Below the pieces are notes generated by a model. That model ran no database searches and was not told where the DNA came from. It saw only the letters and a list, made by a program, of their open reading frames with translations. The position numbers and the translations under genes are program-made. From contig NZ_OMPS01000017.1 in the NCBI RefSeq assembly GCF_900313035.1, forward strand, positions 1 through 64,000: a stretch of 64,000 bases of DNA, in the 5' to 3' direction. This document shows, one piece after another, positions 35,106-45,472 of this stretch. Within the stretch, counting starts at the first letter, position 1; each line of letters begins with the position of its first letter. The DNA is from Ruegeria sp. EL01 (lineage in GTDB: Bacteria; Pseudomonadota; Alphaproteobacteria; Rhodobacterales; Rhodobacteraceae).

Positions 35106-36047
35106 ATGACAGCGCGCAAGATCATCATCGATACCGACCCCGGACAGGACGACGCCGTCGCCATCCTGTTGGCACTGGCCAGCCCGGAAGAGATCGATGT
35201 GCTGGGCATTACAGCCGTTGCGGGCAACGTTCCGCTGGCGCTGACCGCCAAGAATGCGCGTATCGTCTGTGAACTGGCTGGCCACACCGAAGTACCGGTT
35301 TATGCCGGGTGCGACCGCCCGCTGACGCGCCCTTTGATCACCGCTGAACATGTGCATGGCAAAACCGGTCTGGACGGCCCAGACCTGCCCGACCCGCAGA
35401 TGCAGCTGACCGGCGGGCACGCGGTTGATTTCATCATCGACACTCTGCGCGCGCACGACCCCGGCACCGTCACACTCTGCCCTCTGGGTCCGCTGACCAA
35501 TATCGCCACTGCGTTCCAGAAAGCCCCCGATATCGTTGAACGCGTTCAGGAAATCGTCCTGATGGGTGGTGCGTATTTCGAAGTTGGAAACATCACGCCT
35601 ACGGCGGAATTCAACATTCATGTCGATCCAGAAGCCGCTGATGTTGTTTTTAAATCCGGAAGACCGATTGTGGTCATGTCTTTGGACGTCACTCACAAGG
35701 CGCTGGTCACCAAACCCCGCAACGATGCGTTCCGCGCTCTGGGCAACAAAGCTGGCATTGCCACCGCCCAGATGACGGATTTCTTCGAACGGTTCGACAA
35801 GAACAAATATGGCAGCGAGGGCGCGCCGCTGCACGATCCCTGCGTCACGGCTTACCTGATCCGGCCCGAGCTGTTCTCGGGTCGTCACGTCAATGTGGAA
35901 ATTGAAACGACATCAGAACTGACTTTGGGCATGACCGTCGCCGATTGGTGGGGCGTCACCGACAGAAAACCCAACGCGCTGTTTGTCGGCGACCTAGATG
36001 CCGATGGATTCTTCGCCCTGCTCACCGAACGGCTGGCCCGGTTATGA
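35106..36047 (+). CDS. Inosine/uridine-preferring nucleoside hydrolase
   Basis: The 313-residue enzyme has the calcium-binding DTDPGQDDA (8-16), the VPVYAGCDRPL and HDPCVTAYL segments of the IU-type family. It splits ribonucleosides to base and ribose. GGAGG precedes its ATG and its stop overlaps the next gene (ATGA), so it is coupled to the acetyltransferase. With mazG upstream, a nucleotide clean-up theme is apparent. Confidence 0.9.
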   Translation: MTARKIIIDTDPGQDDAVAILLALASPEEIDVLGITAVAGNVPLALTAKNARIVCELAGHTEVPVYAGCDRPLTRPLITAEHVHGKTGLDGPDLPDPQMQLTGGHAVDFIIDTLRAHDPGTVTLCPLGPLTNIATAFQKAPDIVERVQEIVLMGGAYFEVGNITPTAEFNIHVDPEAADVVFKSGRPIVVMSLDVTHKALVTKPRNDAFRALGNKAGIATAQMTDFFERFDKNKYGSEGAPLHDPCVTAYLIRPELFSGRHVNVEIETTSELTLGMTVADWWGVTDRKPNALFVGDLDADGFFALLTERLARL

Positions 36048-36493
36048 GCGCCGCGCTTCGCCTTGCCCGCCCCGAAGACCTTGACCGCCTGATGGGCCTT
36101 GTCGCGGCTTTCCACGCCGAGGCAGGCATAGAACAAGACGCCGATCAGCAACGCGATGCACTGTTGCCGCTGCTCGAAGGTATCCCGCACGGGTGTATCT
36201 ACCTGATCGGACCGGGACGTGCACCGCTGGGCTACATCATCCTCACCTTCGGCTGGTCGGTCGAGTTCGGCGGCATGGACGGATTTGTCGACGAAATTTA
36301 CATCCGCCCCGCTGTTCGGGGTCGTGGTATCGCGACCGAGGTCCTGCTGGACCTGCCCAAGGCCTTGGCGGGCGCCGGTCTGACGGCCCTGCATCTGGAA
36401 GTTGACCGCACCAATGAGGCAACACAAAAACTGTACATGCGCACCGGGTTCAAAGCCCGGGAACGTTACATGCTGATGAGCCGAAAGCTCTGA
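36044..36493 (+). CDS. GNAT-family acetyltransferase
   Basis: The 149-residue protein has the GNAT acetyl-CoA motif in YIRPAVRGRGIATEVLLD (about 85-102) and the end motif LYMRTGFKARERYMLM. The acceptor is unknown. The start ATG overlaps the nucleoside hydrolase stop by four bases, so it is translated with it. The coding region ends before an AT-rich gap of about 170 bases. Confidence 0.82.
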   Translation: MSAALRLARPEDLDRLMGLVAAFHAEAGIEQDADQQRDALLPLLEGIPHGCIYLIGPGRAPLGYIILTFGWSVEFGGMDGFVDEIYIRPAVRGRGIATEVLLDLPKALAGAGLTALHLEVDRTNEATQKLYMRTGFKARERYMLMSRKL

Positions 36494-36662
36494 TCTGAAA
36501 TACGTCAATAAAGGGCGTGATTTTTGAAATTAACCAATTGTTTTTAAAATAATTTATCAAAAAACGGGCATTTTTACCGCAACTTTCCCCGTGACCACCC
36601 GGCGGGTCAGTTCCTAGGTATTATGGCACAAACAAAAAACAGAAAATTCCAGGGGTACGTAA
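36494..36662 (+). promoter_or_regulatory. AT-rich upstream region with -10-like box
   Basis: This gap is very AT-rich at about 36530-36565 compared with the rest of the window. A TATTAT box lies at 36619-36624, about 40 bases before the ATG of the glycine-zipper gene. No matching -35 is clear, so a promoter is only suggested. Confidence 0.35.
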
Positions 36663-36947
36663 ATGGAACAATTGATCGGGCAACTTGTCGGTGGTGCACT
36701 CGGTGGCACCGGTGGCGGAAAACTCGTCAAAGGCTCGGACATGGGCAGTCTGGGTAACATGCTTGTGGGCGCCGTGGGTGGTGTTGGCGGCGGGCAGATC
36801 CTGAGCGGGCTGTTGGGCGCGGGTGGCGCTGCAGCAGCAGGCGGCATGGATCTCGGCGCGCTGGCGGCAAATGTCGTCGGCGGTGGGGTCGCCGGACTGG
36901 TCGTTCAGGTCGTTGTTGGCATGATCGTCAAAAAGATCAAAGGCTGA
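36663..36947 (+). CDS. Small glycine-zipper protein, unknown
   Basis: The 94-residue protein is hydrophobic and about a third glycine, with GxxxG-type runs (LVGGALGGTGGG, LVGAVGGVGGGQ, LLGAGG) and a basic tail KKIKG. It has no signal peptide; membrane insertion through glycine zippers is plausible. It lies alone with its own AT-rich upstream region and a terminator just after. An AGGGGTA site lies close to the ATG. I do not recognise a family; short bacteriocin-like or membrane-channel roles are only guesses. Confidence 0.6.
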   Translation: MEQLIGQLVGGALGGTGGGKLVKGSDMGSLGNMLVGAVGGVGGGQILSGLLGAGGAAAAGGMDLGALAANVVGGGVAGLVVQVVVGMIVKKIKG

Positions 36948-36967
36948 ACACCTTGAGCGTATCAGAG

Positions 36968-36998
36968 AAAACGGGGGCCATCGGTCCCCGTTTTTTAA
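36968..36998. terminator. Bidirectional terminator
   Basis: The stem ACGGGG-n9-CCCCGT is flanked by an A-run on the left and a T-run on the right. It can end the glycine-zipper gene (+) and the GNAT gene (-), whose stop lies in the T-run. Confidence 0.85.
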
Positions 36999-37513
36999 TG
37001 CTCGGCTTCAAGGTTCATTTCAAAAAAGACCAAGCCGTCCAAAACTGACTTTGGTAACGCGCTATAGGGTCCACGGGGCATAAACCCCAGCGACTGGTAT
37101 AGCTTCTGCGCCGCCGTCATTGCGCTTCCCGTGTCCATCAAAATCCGCTTGAACCCGAGCGCTTGGCAATCAGCGATCAAAGCCTCCATCAGGGCGCGCC
37201 CGGCCCCGGTTCCACGCGCGGCGTCGCGCACGAAAACGCGCTTAATCTCGGCCGTGCCTTCATCAATGCGTTGGAACATGCCGCACCCAACCGCTGATCC
37301 ATTCACCAGGGCAATCCGAATGCCTCCATCGGGCGGCACATGCTGGGCCTCCAACGATTGCATCAATGTTTCGAATTTGTCCTGCGGGTAGGCATACAAC
37401 ACGACCTCGGCATCCTGACCACCTAAGCTTACCAGAAAATCCCGATACTCCCAACACAGAGCTCTAACGGTATCAAATTGTTCGGATGTTTTCGGCCTAA
37501 CAATCGTCAGCAT
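36995..37513 (-). CDS. GNAT-family acetyltransferase
   Basis: The 172-residue acetyltransferase has the GNAT core VFVRDAARGTGAGRALMEAL followed by LYQSLGFMPRGPY. Substrate is unknown. The ATG at 37513 is preferred because AGGGG lies seven bases upstream, while the ATG at 37519 has that run directly adjacent. It lies upstream of the shared terminator and downstream of eno with about 40 bases between. Confidence 0.82.
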   Translation of the reverse strand: MLTIVRPKTSEQFDTVRALCWEYRDFLVSLGGQDAEVVLYAYPQDKFETLMQSLEAQHVPPDGGIRIALVNGSAVGCGMFQRIDEGTAEIKRVFVRDAARGTGAGRALMEALIADCQALGFKRILMDTGSAMTAAQKLYQSLGFMPRGPYSALPKSVLDGLVFFEMNLEAEH

Positions 37514-37558
37514 GGTCATCCCCTAGTCCAGCGAATGACCATACCATGTTCAAAAACC

Positions 37559-38869
<1,311 letters not shown>

Positions 38870-38969
38870 TCATAGCAGCACGCGACGAAAAGTAAACCAG
38901 TTCCGTTATCGCTAACACACACATTTTCGGGCGTTTAGGGCTAACAGTCTCCTGTTTGCGCCAACATGT

Positions 38970-39860
38970 TCAGGCTGCGGCCAAAGCCATGTCGCGGGCC
39001 AATCTGCGTTCACGGAGAAAAGTGTACAATCCGGATCCAATGATCAACGATGCACCGGCCAGTGTCATCAGGTCCGGACGCTCTCCGAACACCAGACCGC
39101 CAGCCAGAATCGAGAACAACAGCCGCGTGTACCGGAACGGTGTCACTGCCGACGCCTCGCCCACGCGCATTGCCGTGACGATCCCGTAATAACCCAGAAC
39201 GCCAAAGAAAATCGCGCCAGCATAGGGGCCGATCTGCCCGGTTTCCACCGATTGGATCGGATGTCCACCCAGTATCATCAAAACCGTCCCCCCCAGCGCC
39301 AGCGCAAGATACGCCTGTGAGGACACCACGGCCGAGGAGATTTTGGAATTCAGCCGCCGCGTAATCAAATCGCGCGCCGCAACGCCGATGACGGCGACAA
39401 CTACAAACAGAGATTCGGGGCGGAACCCTTCAAAGCCTGGGCGGATGATCATCAGAACACCGATGAAACCAACACCGATGGCGCTCCAACGTCGCCACCC
39501 CACCTGTTCGCCCAGAAACAGGGCCGCGCCCATGGTCACCACCAATGGCATGGCCTGAAACACTGCGGCCACGGTTGACAGTTCGACAGCGGCCAGCGCG
39601 GTCACGAACGCCACCGCCGAAACCGCTTCGGCCATGGCGCGGACCATGGGCAACGTTTGCCACGCTTCCGCGATAAAGATGCGCTGACGCGAGAAAAACG
39701 CCATGCACAGGAAAATCACCGCGCACGTAAGGCCCAGCACGATCAAAATCTGACCCGGCGCGACTGACGCCGTTAACTGCTTGATGAACATATCCTCAAG
39801 CGTGAACGCAGCCATAGCCGCAATGACCAGCAAAATGCCATTAACGTTGTTCATATCCAT
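38970..39860 (-). CDS. EamA/DMT-superfamily transporter
   Basis: The integral membrane protein of about 296 residues has some ten hydrophobic segments and two EamA repeats (MNNVNGILLVIAAMAAFTLED; later PLVVTMGAALFLGEQVGW and TRLLFSILAGGLVFGE). Substrate unknown. Starts at 39860 or 39854 both fit. It is downstream of a Fur-family regulator on the same strand, about 130 bases away. It has no close sequence pattern to the transporter at 9.7 kb beyond the fold. Confidence 0.82.
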   Translation of the reverse strand: MDMNNVNGILLVIAAMAAFTLEDMFIKQLTASVAPGQILIVLGLTCAVIFLCMAFFSRQRIFIAEAWQTLPMVRAMAEAVSAVAFVTALAAVELSTVAAVFQAMPLVVTMGAALFLGEQVGWRRWSAIGVGFIGVLMIIRPGFEGFRPESLFVVVAVIGVAARDLITRRLNSKISSAVVSSQAYLALALGGTVLMILGGHPIQSVETGQIGPYAGAIFFGVLGYYGIVTAMRVGEASAVTPFRYTRLLFSILAGGLVFGERPDLMTLAGASLIIGSGLYTFLRERRLARDMALAAA

Positions 39861-39991
39861 GTCCGTAGAAACTGGCGGCGCCACTTGCCGCTGTTAGCTT
39901 CAGCAAAAGCCGATGTTCTGCGCCGTGGCAAGCACTATCACCCTACGATTGATGAAATGATTTGCGGGACCCAATCGCGTTTCGTGATGGG

Positions 39992-40405
39992 TCAGTCCTT
40001 ATCCAAGGGAACGCCGTACAGCTCCAACCGATGCCCGATGAGCTTAAAGCCCAGTTTGGCCGCTATTTTTTCCTGCAGTGCTTCGATCTCGGGATCGACA
40101 AATTCGATCACCTCACCAGACTGCATGTCGATCAGATGGTCATGGTGATCGCGTTCGGCATCTTCATAACGCGCGCGCCCGTCGCCAAACTCCAACCGCT
40201 CCAGAATCCCGGCCTCTTCGAACAGCTTCACGGTGCGATACACGGTGGCAATCGAAATCCCCGAATCCAACGCCGAGGCGCGTGTATACAGTTCCTCGAC
40301 ATCCGGATGGTCTTCGCTCTGCTCCAGCACATGCGCAATGGTGCGGCGCTGACCGGTCATGCGCAGGCCTTTGCCTTCGCACCGCGAGATGATCGTGTCC
40401 GACAT
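39992..40405 (-). CDS. Fur-family metal regulator (Fur/Mur type)
   Basis: The 137-residue regulator has a winged-helix N-domain (MTGQRRTIAHVLEQSEDHPDVEEL, ISIATVYRTVKLFEEAGI) and the metal site HHDHLIDMQSGEVIEF, ending KLIGHRLELYGVP. It lacks the CxxC structural zinc motifs; only one Cys is seen. In alphaproteobacteria Fur orthologues often act as manganese-responsive Mur. It would repress metal uptake genes; no metal-uptake gene is next to it. Confidence 0.85.
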   Translation of the reverse strand: MSDTIISRCEGKGLRMTGQRRTIAHVLEQSEDHPDVEELYTRASALDSGISIATVYRTVKLFEEAGILERLEFGDGRARYEDAERDHHDHLIDMQSGEVIEFVDPEIEALQEKIAAKLGFKLIGHRLELYGVPLDKD

Positions 40406-40489
40406 GATGCCTCTCAGGAATTGCTCGGGTTTCTGTCTTAATATGTCCGCGCGCCCAGCGCCACAGGGATTCGTTGGCCGGTGCAGGTT

Positions 40490-41194
40490 TCAGACCATGC
40501 GTCGCAGATCTGCCCAGATCGGTAGATGGTCCGAGGCGATATGCGCCGGACGCTCTCCATGCACGCCGTGATCCGCCGCCTCAATGCCGTACCCCAGCGC
40601 AATCCTGTCCAGCGCGCCCAAGGGCTGCGCTGCCGGATAGCTTGGCACTGGCGGTAAAAACTGCATTTCCGGGGCCAGATTGTCCAACACGGGTTGCCGC
40701 GACCATTCGTTGAAATCACCTGCCCAAACCGTTGGCATCTGTTCAAGCGACGCGTCGCAATGCCGAATATGGGTGATCTGCTGTCGCCTGGATGCGGGCA
40801 GCAATCCCAGATGCACCCCCATCACCCGCAACGGGCCGATCTGCGTGTCAAATTCCACACGAACCGCCCCCCGAGGCTCCAGCCCCGGCAGGTCATGATG
40901 TCCGGTCTGCCGGACCTTGATGTGATCACCGCGCCAGATCACGGCGTTGCCATGCCAGCCCAGGCTGCCCGCGCCGCCCAGATCGACAATTTGCCATCCG
41001 GCTTCGTCCAGCATGAAATGCGGCAGCGCAGCTGGCCGGGGAGGCAACCGCTTGTCGGCTTCCTGCAGAACCACAATCTCAGCGCGCATGCCATGCAGTA
41101 CCTGCATGATGCGTTGCGGCTGTCGCCGGAAATCCAGCCCGACGCATTTCTGGATATTGTAGCTGCCAAGGCGCAGGGTCGAAGGTTTTGTCAT
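40490..41194 (-). CDS. Endonuclease/exonuclease/phosphatase-family protein
   Basis: The 234-residue protein has EEP-fold motifs: SYNIQKC with the catalytic Asn, VVLQEADKRL with the metal Glu, GDFNEW, and SDHLPIWADL. It could be a nuclease or a phosphodiesterase; no signal peptide is seen. It lies upstream of the Fur-family gene on the same strand, with about 85 bases between. Confidence 0.82.
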   Translation of the reverse strand: MTKPSTLRLGSYNIQKCVGLDFRRQPQRIMQVLHGMRAEIVVLQEADKRLPPRPAALPHFMLDEAGWQIVDLGGAGSLGWHGNAVIWRGDHIKVRQTGHHDLPGLEPRGAVRVEFDTQIGPLRVMGVHLGLLPASRRQQITHIRHCDASLEQMPTVWAGDFNEWSRQPVLDNLAPEMQFLPPVPSYPAAQPLGALDRIALGYGIEAADHGVHGERPAHIASDHLPIWADLRRMV

Positions 41195-41550
41195 GACACT
41201 CCGGGGTTTAAACTTGTCTAAGGATCACCTTGCTTGACCCCGGGTGCAAGCCCGTGTCGTGACCAGACCTGAGATAACCTTACCCTGTTGAACAGGTGCC
41301 GCGTCTTGCGGCACCTATCCTGTGCATTCTCAGGTGTTGGATCAGATATCTAATTTGCAAAGACAGAGTGAGTGTTCTCGTCGGCGCAACCAAAATGACC
41401 GACAGAAGTTGCGCTGAGCAGGCAATCCGAACATCAGACGACTAGCATCTGATGCCCGGATTAAATCAAACACATGGCTTTGCGAGACGCTAAGTCGGGT
41501 GAGAGCACCTGACGTTCTGCGCAACCGAAGACATGGTATTCAATTCACAA
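41195..41550. other. 356-base intergenic region with a strong hairpin
   Basis: No gene is supported here. At 41294-41316 lies a perfect nine-base-pair hairpin, AGGTGCCGC-GTCTT-GCGGCACCT, directly preceded by a smaller inverted repeat CCTGTT-G-AACAGG at 41284-41296. There is no T-run. It lies about 235 bases beyond the stop of the PilJ-like gene and may be a late terminator or an RNA structure. Confidence 0.55.
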
Positions 41551-42450
41551 CTAGGAGATTGCCTTGATTGCTTCTTCGTAAGCCAGGACGGCTTTTTCGG
41601 ACTCGACTTCCAGGACATCCATTTCCGCGCAGAAATGCACAACATCATCAAGGCTAGGCACCTCTACGCTGTCCAGAGCTGCAACGGTTGGCTGAAGTTC
41701 TGCCCAATGACCCTGAACTTGCTTCAGCGCCTTAACCGCAGCGTTGCTCGGAGGTTTGGCCATTGTAATATACTCATTGCCGCCGCTGATCAGCGCATCG
41801 ACGATCTTGCCAAATTTTGCGGTGTTCTTCTTGAACTTCTCGTGGTGTTCCTGCGCTTCGTTGCCGGTCGCCGCTAGGGCAATTTCTTTACAGACCTTCT
41901 GGGTGATCATCCGTTGGCGACCCGCAAAGTCCAAAGCCAGGGCCAAAGACGCATCAATATCGACTTCTCCGTAAGCTTGTTCCAATCTACGGACGACGAC
42001 TTGGCAGGCCTTTTCAAGCACTTCGTCATTGCCCACAATCATGTGCAGATGCGCATCATCTACTGACTTGGCTGCAATGATTTCTTCAACGGCGGTCCGG
42101 TATGGCGCCCAAAGACCTGCGACGTCTTTGAGGGCGGTATTGACCGCGTAAAACCTTTCACGATCGACGCCAGACGACCCCTTACCTTCTTTAAAGCCAA
42201 GAAGGATGTCATCGAATTCGTCATGGGCTTCCTGAAGCTCAACCAGGTCCCTTTCGATCTCTGCGTTCATGCTCAGAAGAACGGCAGCTTTTGCCGCCTT
42301 TTCGGTAAGGAAGCTGAGCTTACCGGCCGCCAGAATTCGATGCGTGACCTGACCGGGAGCCATGGCAAGCGCATGACCACCGACAGGCATGAATGCCGCC
42401 AAAGCAATTCCCGAAGCTCCGGTGACGAAAAAACGACGATTAATTTTCAT
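41551..42450 (-). CDS. Exported free-standing PilJ/NarX-type sensor-domain protein
   Basis: The 299-residue product has a twin-arginine-like signal (NRRFFVTGASGIALAAF at 4-20). It also has two copies of a PilJ-type helical motif: AGKLSFLTEKAAKAAVLL (42-59, degenerate) and AGRQRMITQKVCKEIAL (176-192). This motif is found in periplasmic sensor parts of PilJ and NarX. No transmembrane, methyl-accepting or kinase part follows, so it is probably a soluble periplasmic ligand-binding or partner protein. The ATG at 42450 has AAGGA eight bases upstream. The ligand is unknown. Confidence 0.75.
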   Translation of the reverse strand: MKINRRFFVTGASGIALAAFMPVGGHALAMAPGQVTHRILAAGKLSFLTEKAAKAAVLLSMNAEIERDLVELQEAHDEFDDILLGFKEGKGSSGVDRERFYAVNTALKDVAGLWAPYRTAVEEIIAAKSVDDAHLHMIVGNDEVLEKACQVVVRRLEQAYGEVDIDASLALALDFAGRQRMITQKVCKEIALAATGNEAQEHHEKFKKNTAKFGKIVDALISGGNEYITMAKPPSNAAVKALKQVQGHWAELQPTVAALDSVEVPSLDDVVHFCAEMDVLEVESEKAVLAYEEAIKAIS

Positions 42451-42750
42451 TGCTGACATCCTTACCCTTGCTACTTTTAACTAACCATTTTGGATTCAAG
42501 GCAAAGTAAGTGGCCCATTGTGGTACGCCAAAGATGAAAATGTGGTGTTTTTTGGACTTGCAAGAGATCAATTCGATCGGTGATCGGTATGTATGGCACT
42601 AGATACCGCGCCAACTGCAAGGTGGTTTTTTTCGCATTCCATCGCAAACGACTGATCAAAAATAGTGCAAACTCCATCAAGCTGGGTTCAAAGCGGCCAA
42701 CCCTACTTCAACCGCCTCCTCACCCGCTAACAACAACACCCAAATCGAAA
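42451..42750. other. 300-base intergenic region, nothing clear
   Basis: The gap between the PilJ-like gene start and the selO stop is relatively A/T-rich near 42540-42660. I see no gene, tRNA or convincing terminator. It must hold the promoter of the PilJ-like gene; no clean -35/-10 pair was found. Confidence 0.4.
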
Positions 42751-44169
42751 TCACGTGCCGCAGAATGTTGCCTGCACCACTTCGCTCTCCAAAGGGGGGC
42801 GGGTCAGGTCTGCATTCTCTGGCTGATCCGAAAAGGGCTGCGCCAGAACGGTGTTGAGACGATGAAAGGGGCTGTAGTCACCCTGCACCGCCGCCTCGAT
42901 CATCTGTTCGACCCGATGGTTACGCGGGATGAAGGCCGGGTTGGCCGCTTGCATTACCTCTGTCGGGGCCTCTTCATGTGACAAACGCGCTTGCCAACCC
43001 ACAGCCCATTCATCAAACGCCAGTGGATCGGTGAACTGATCCCGCGCTTTGTCCGTACCCAGCGCACGGAAGGTGTTGGTGAAATCCGCCTGGTTCTGCG
43101 CCATGCGCACCAGCAGGTCCGAGATCAATTCCTGATCTCCATCGCGGGTCGTTGTCAAACCGATCTTGGCTTGAAAGCGTGCCAACCAGTTCTGCTGCAA
43201 CAAGTCGGGCATCGCGTGTACAATCTCGGTCGCTTCTTCAACGGCCGCTTCCTTATCTTCCATCTGCTGGATCAATGCGGTGGCCAATTGCGCCACATTC
43301 CAGACCGCAATGTCCGGCTGATTGGAATAGGCATAGCGCCCTGCCCGGTCGATCGAGCTGTAGACCGTGTTGGGATGATAGCTGTCTAAAAAGGCGCAGG
43401 GCCCATAGTCAATCGTCTCACCAGCAACCGAGCAATTGTCTGTGTTCATCACTCCGTGGATGAACCCCACGCTCATCCAACTGGCAATCAACTGCGCCTG
43501 CGCGTCGCGCACAGCGCGCAACAGACCCATCGGCCCCTCGGCCTGCGGATAATGGCGCGCGATGGCGTATTCCGTCAGGCGGCGCAAACTGTCGATCTGC
43601 CCCCTTGCCGCAAAGACCTGAAACGTCCCGACCCGTAGATGGCTGCGCGCCACGCGCGTCAACACCGCACCGGGCATGGGCCCTTCACGCAGGACGATCT
43701 CTCCGGTCTCGACCGCCGCCAAAGCGCGGGTGGTCTGTATGCCCAGCGCGTGCATCGCCTCAGACACCACATATTCCCTCAGAACAGGCCCCAGCCAAGC
43801 GCGCCCGTCGCCTTGCCGAGAGAACAGCGTAGGACCAGAACCTTTCAACTGAATGTCCCGACGCACACCATCGGTGCCCACGGTTTCCCCCAACAAGACC
43901 GCGCGCCCATCCCCCAGCTGCGGGTTGTAATTGCCGAACTGGTGTCCGGAATACAGTTGCGCCAGCGGCTCGGCACCAGCGGGTAAGGCATTGCCGGCAA
44001 AGGTCTCGGCCAGCTCGTGCACATCCCCCGGTGCGATATCCAAAAGCCGCGCGAGATCTGCGTTGAACGCAATCAGTTGCGGTGCGCGAACAGGGACCGG
44101 CGCCTGACGCGCATAAAACGCATCTGGCAGGCGGGCATACGAGTTATCAAACGGGATTTTCAGTGTCAT
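42751..44169 (-). CDS. selO: Protein adenylyltransferase SelO
   Basis: SelO is a pseudokinase-fold enzyme that transfers AMP to proteins. The 472-residue protein has [19 protein letters not shown], the ATP-binding segment [21 protein letters not shown] and the metal site [19 protein letters not shown]. It ends FCGT: the Cys third from the end is the position used by selenocysteine in animal SelO. The ATG at 44169 (MTLKIPFDN) is the family start. Confidence 0.92.
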   Translation of the reverse strand: MTLKIPFDNSYARLPDAFYARQAPVPVRAPQLIAFNADLARLLDIAPGDVHELAETFAGNALPAGAEPLAQLYSGHQFGNYNPQLGDGRAVLLGETVGTDGVRRDIQLKGSGPTLFSRQGDGRAWLGPVLREYVVSEAMHALGIQTTRALAAVETGEIVLREGPMPGAVLTRVARSHLRVGTFQVFAARGQIDSLRRLTEYAIARHYPQAEGPMGLLRAVRDAQAQLIASWMSVGFIHGVMNTDNCSVAGETIDYGPCAFLDSYHPNTVYSSIDRAGRYAYSNQPDIAVWNVAQLATALIQQMEDKEAAVEEATEIVHAMPDLLQQNWLARFQAKIGLTTTRDGDQELISDLLVRMAQNQADFTNTFRALGTDKARDQFTDPLAFDEWAVGWQARLSHEEAPTEVMQAANPAFIPRNHRVEQMIEAAVQGDYSPFHRLNTVLAQPFSDQPENADLTRPPLESEVVQATFCGT

Positions 44170-44252
44170 GCGGCAAACATATGACCTGCGCGCATGATTG
44201 CCATAGCGGATCGCGCCATCCCGTGCATAATCCGTCAAAACACGAGGCACCG

Positions 44253-44681
44253 ATGACCGGACAAGACATTATCGACCACCTGCAACTGCAGCGACACCCT
44301 GAAGGTGGCTGGTTCAAAGAGACCTGGCGCGCCGACAATGCGGGCCGCGCCACCGGCACCTGCATCTACTTCTTGCTGCAAGCCGGGGAAAGCAGCCACT
44401 GGCACCGGGTCGATGCGACCGAGATCTGGCTCTATCATGCCGGCGCACCTTTGATCCTGTCGCTCAGCGAGACGGATCAGGGGCCCGCAAAAGAATACCA
44501 GCTGTCCCCGGACCTGACAAAAGGGACACCTCAAGTGATCGTCCCCAAGGGCCATTGGCAAGCCGCCCGCAGCACCGGAGACTACACGTTGGTCAGCTGT
44601 ACCGTCTCGCCAGGGTTCGAGTTTTCGGGATTTGAACTTGCGGACCCGGGGTTCGATATACCAATAGCGCGACGTAAGTGA
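44253..44681 (+). CDS. DUF985 cupin-domain protein
   Basis: The 142-residue protein has a single cupin barrel: [33 protein letters not shown] with metal-type histidines, and [12 protein letters not shown]. The DUF985 family function is unknown. The ATG at 44253 lies about 80 bases from the divergent selO start. It is followed by a methyltransferase on the same strand, 22 bases away. Confidence 0.85.
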   Translation: MTGQDIIDHLQLQRHPEGGWFKETWRADNAGRATGTCIYFLLQAGESSHWHRVDATEIWLYHAGAPLILSLSETDQGPAKEYQLSPDLTKGTPQVIVPKGHWQAARSTGDYTLVSCTVSPGFEFSGFELADPGFDIPIARRK

Positions 44682-44703
44682 TTAAGAGTTTGAGGCAGAG
44701 CAG

Positions 44704-45375
44704 ATGCGTGAAGACCTGAAAAAAGCGTTCGAGAACCATGATTGGTCGGGGAAAAGAGGCAAAGCACCGCGTTCCGGTCCCGGATCGACGTTGGCTGCCA
44801 CCGAGAGGCTGCGCGCGGCGCTGCCGCAGATTTTCGAACAGCTCAAAGTTCGACGGTTTCTGGACGCACCCTGTGGCGATTGGACTTGGATGCAGACTGT
44901 CGATCTGTCGCCGCTCGAAACCTACCATGGCACGGACATTTCGACTTCTGTCATACAAAGCGTTTCCGAAGAGTTCGCCTCCGAAAAAGTATCGTTTTCT
45001 GTCTTGGATGTATGTTCTGACCCTTTGCCTGCTGCCGATCTGATAATGTGCCGCGAGTGTTTGTTTCATCTCAAACACGAAGCAAAATGGGCGTTCTTCC
45101 AGAACTTCCTGGCGGCAAACATTCCGTTCGCACTGATTTCAATTGATCATGTTCGCGTCAATCAAGACCTCAACAAGCAGGGGGGATTTCAACGCTTCAA
45201 TCCTATGCTTGACCCGTTTAACTTCCCGCTGCCGCTATACTATGTGCACGAGACATCGAACCAGGACACGTTCGATTTGTACGATCCAGATCTGGGCCAT
45301 CGACAGCATCGCTCCATGGGGATTTGGACGCGCGAGATGATTGCCAACGCAATGCCAAAGCCCCCTCAAACCTAG
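44704..45375 (+). CDS. Class I SAM-dependent methyltransferase
   Basis: The 223-residue protein has SAM-binding RRFLDAPCGDWTWM (about 50-63), YHGTDIS as the acidic loop, and VLDVCSDPLPAADLIMCRECLFH. It resembles small methyltransferases annotated by domain only; the substrate is unknown. It lies between the cupin and a desaturase on the same strand. The ATG at 44704 is used, preceded by a GAGGCAG sequence. Confidence 0.8.
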   Translation: MREDLKKAFENHDWSGKRGKAPRSGPGSTLAATERLRAALPQIFEQLKVRRFLDAPCGDWTWMQTVDLSPLETYHGTDISTSVIQSVSEEFASEKVSFSVLDVCSDPLPAADLIMCRECLFHLKHEAKWAFFQNFLAANIPFALISIDHVRVNQDLNKQGGFQRFNPMLDPFNFPLPLYYVHETSNQDTFDLYDPDLGHRQHRSMGIWTREMIANAMPKPPQT

Positions 45376-45472
45376 AACAGGCGACCTGCCTCATCGGACA
45401 TCCAGCGCTGCACCACGATCGAGATCGCTCACCAACTTGCCAGCAGCGCCTCTCCGGGCCACTCTGTTTTCT

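Noticed and set aside
41342..41524. A 60-codon minus-strand frame in the gene-free stretch
   Set aside because: No ribosome site, no homology pattern, and peptide composition looks random.
42477..42680. A 67-codon minus-strand frame in the gap before the PilJ-like gene
   Set aside because: No start signal or motif; composition unlike neighbouring genes.
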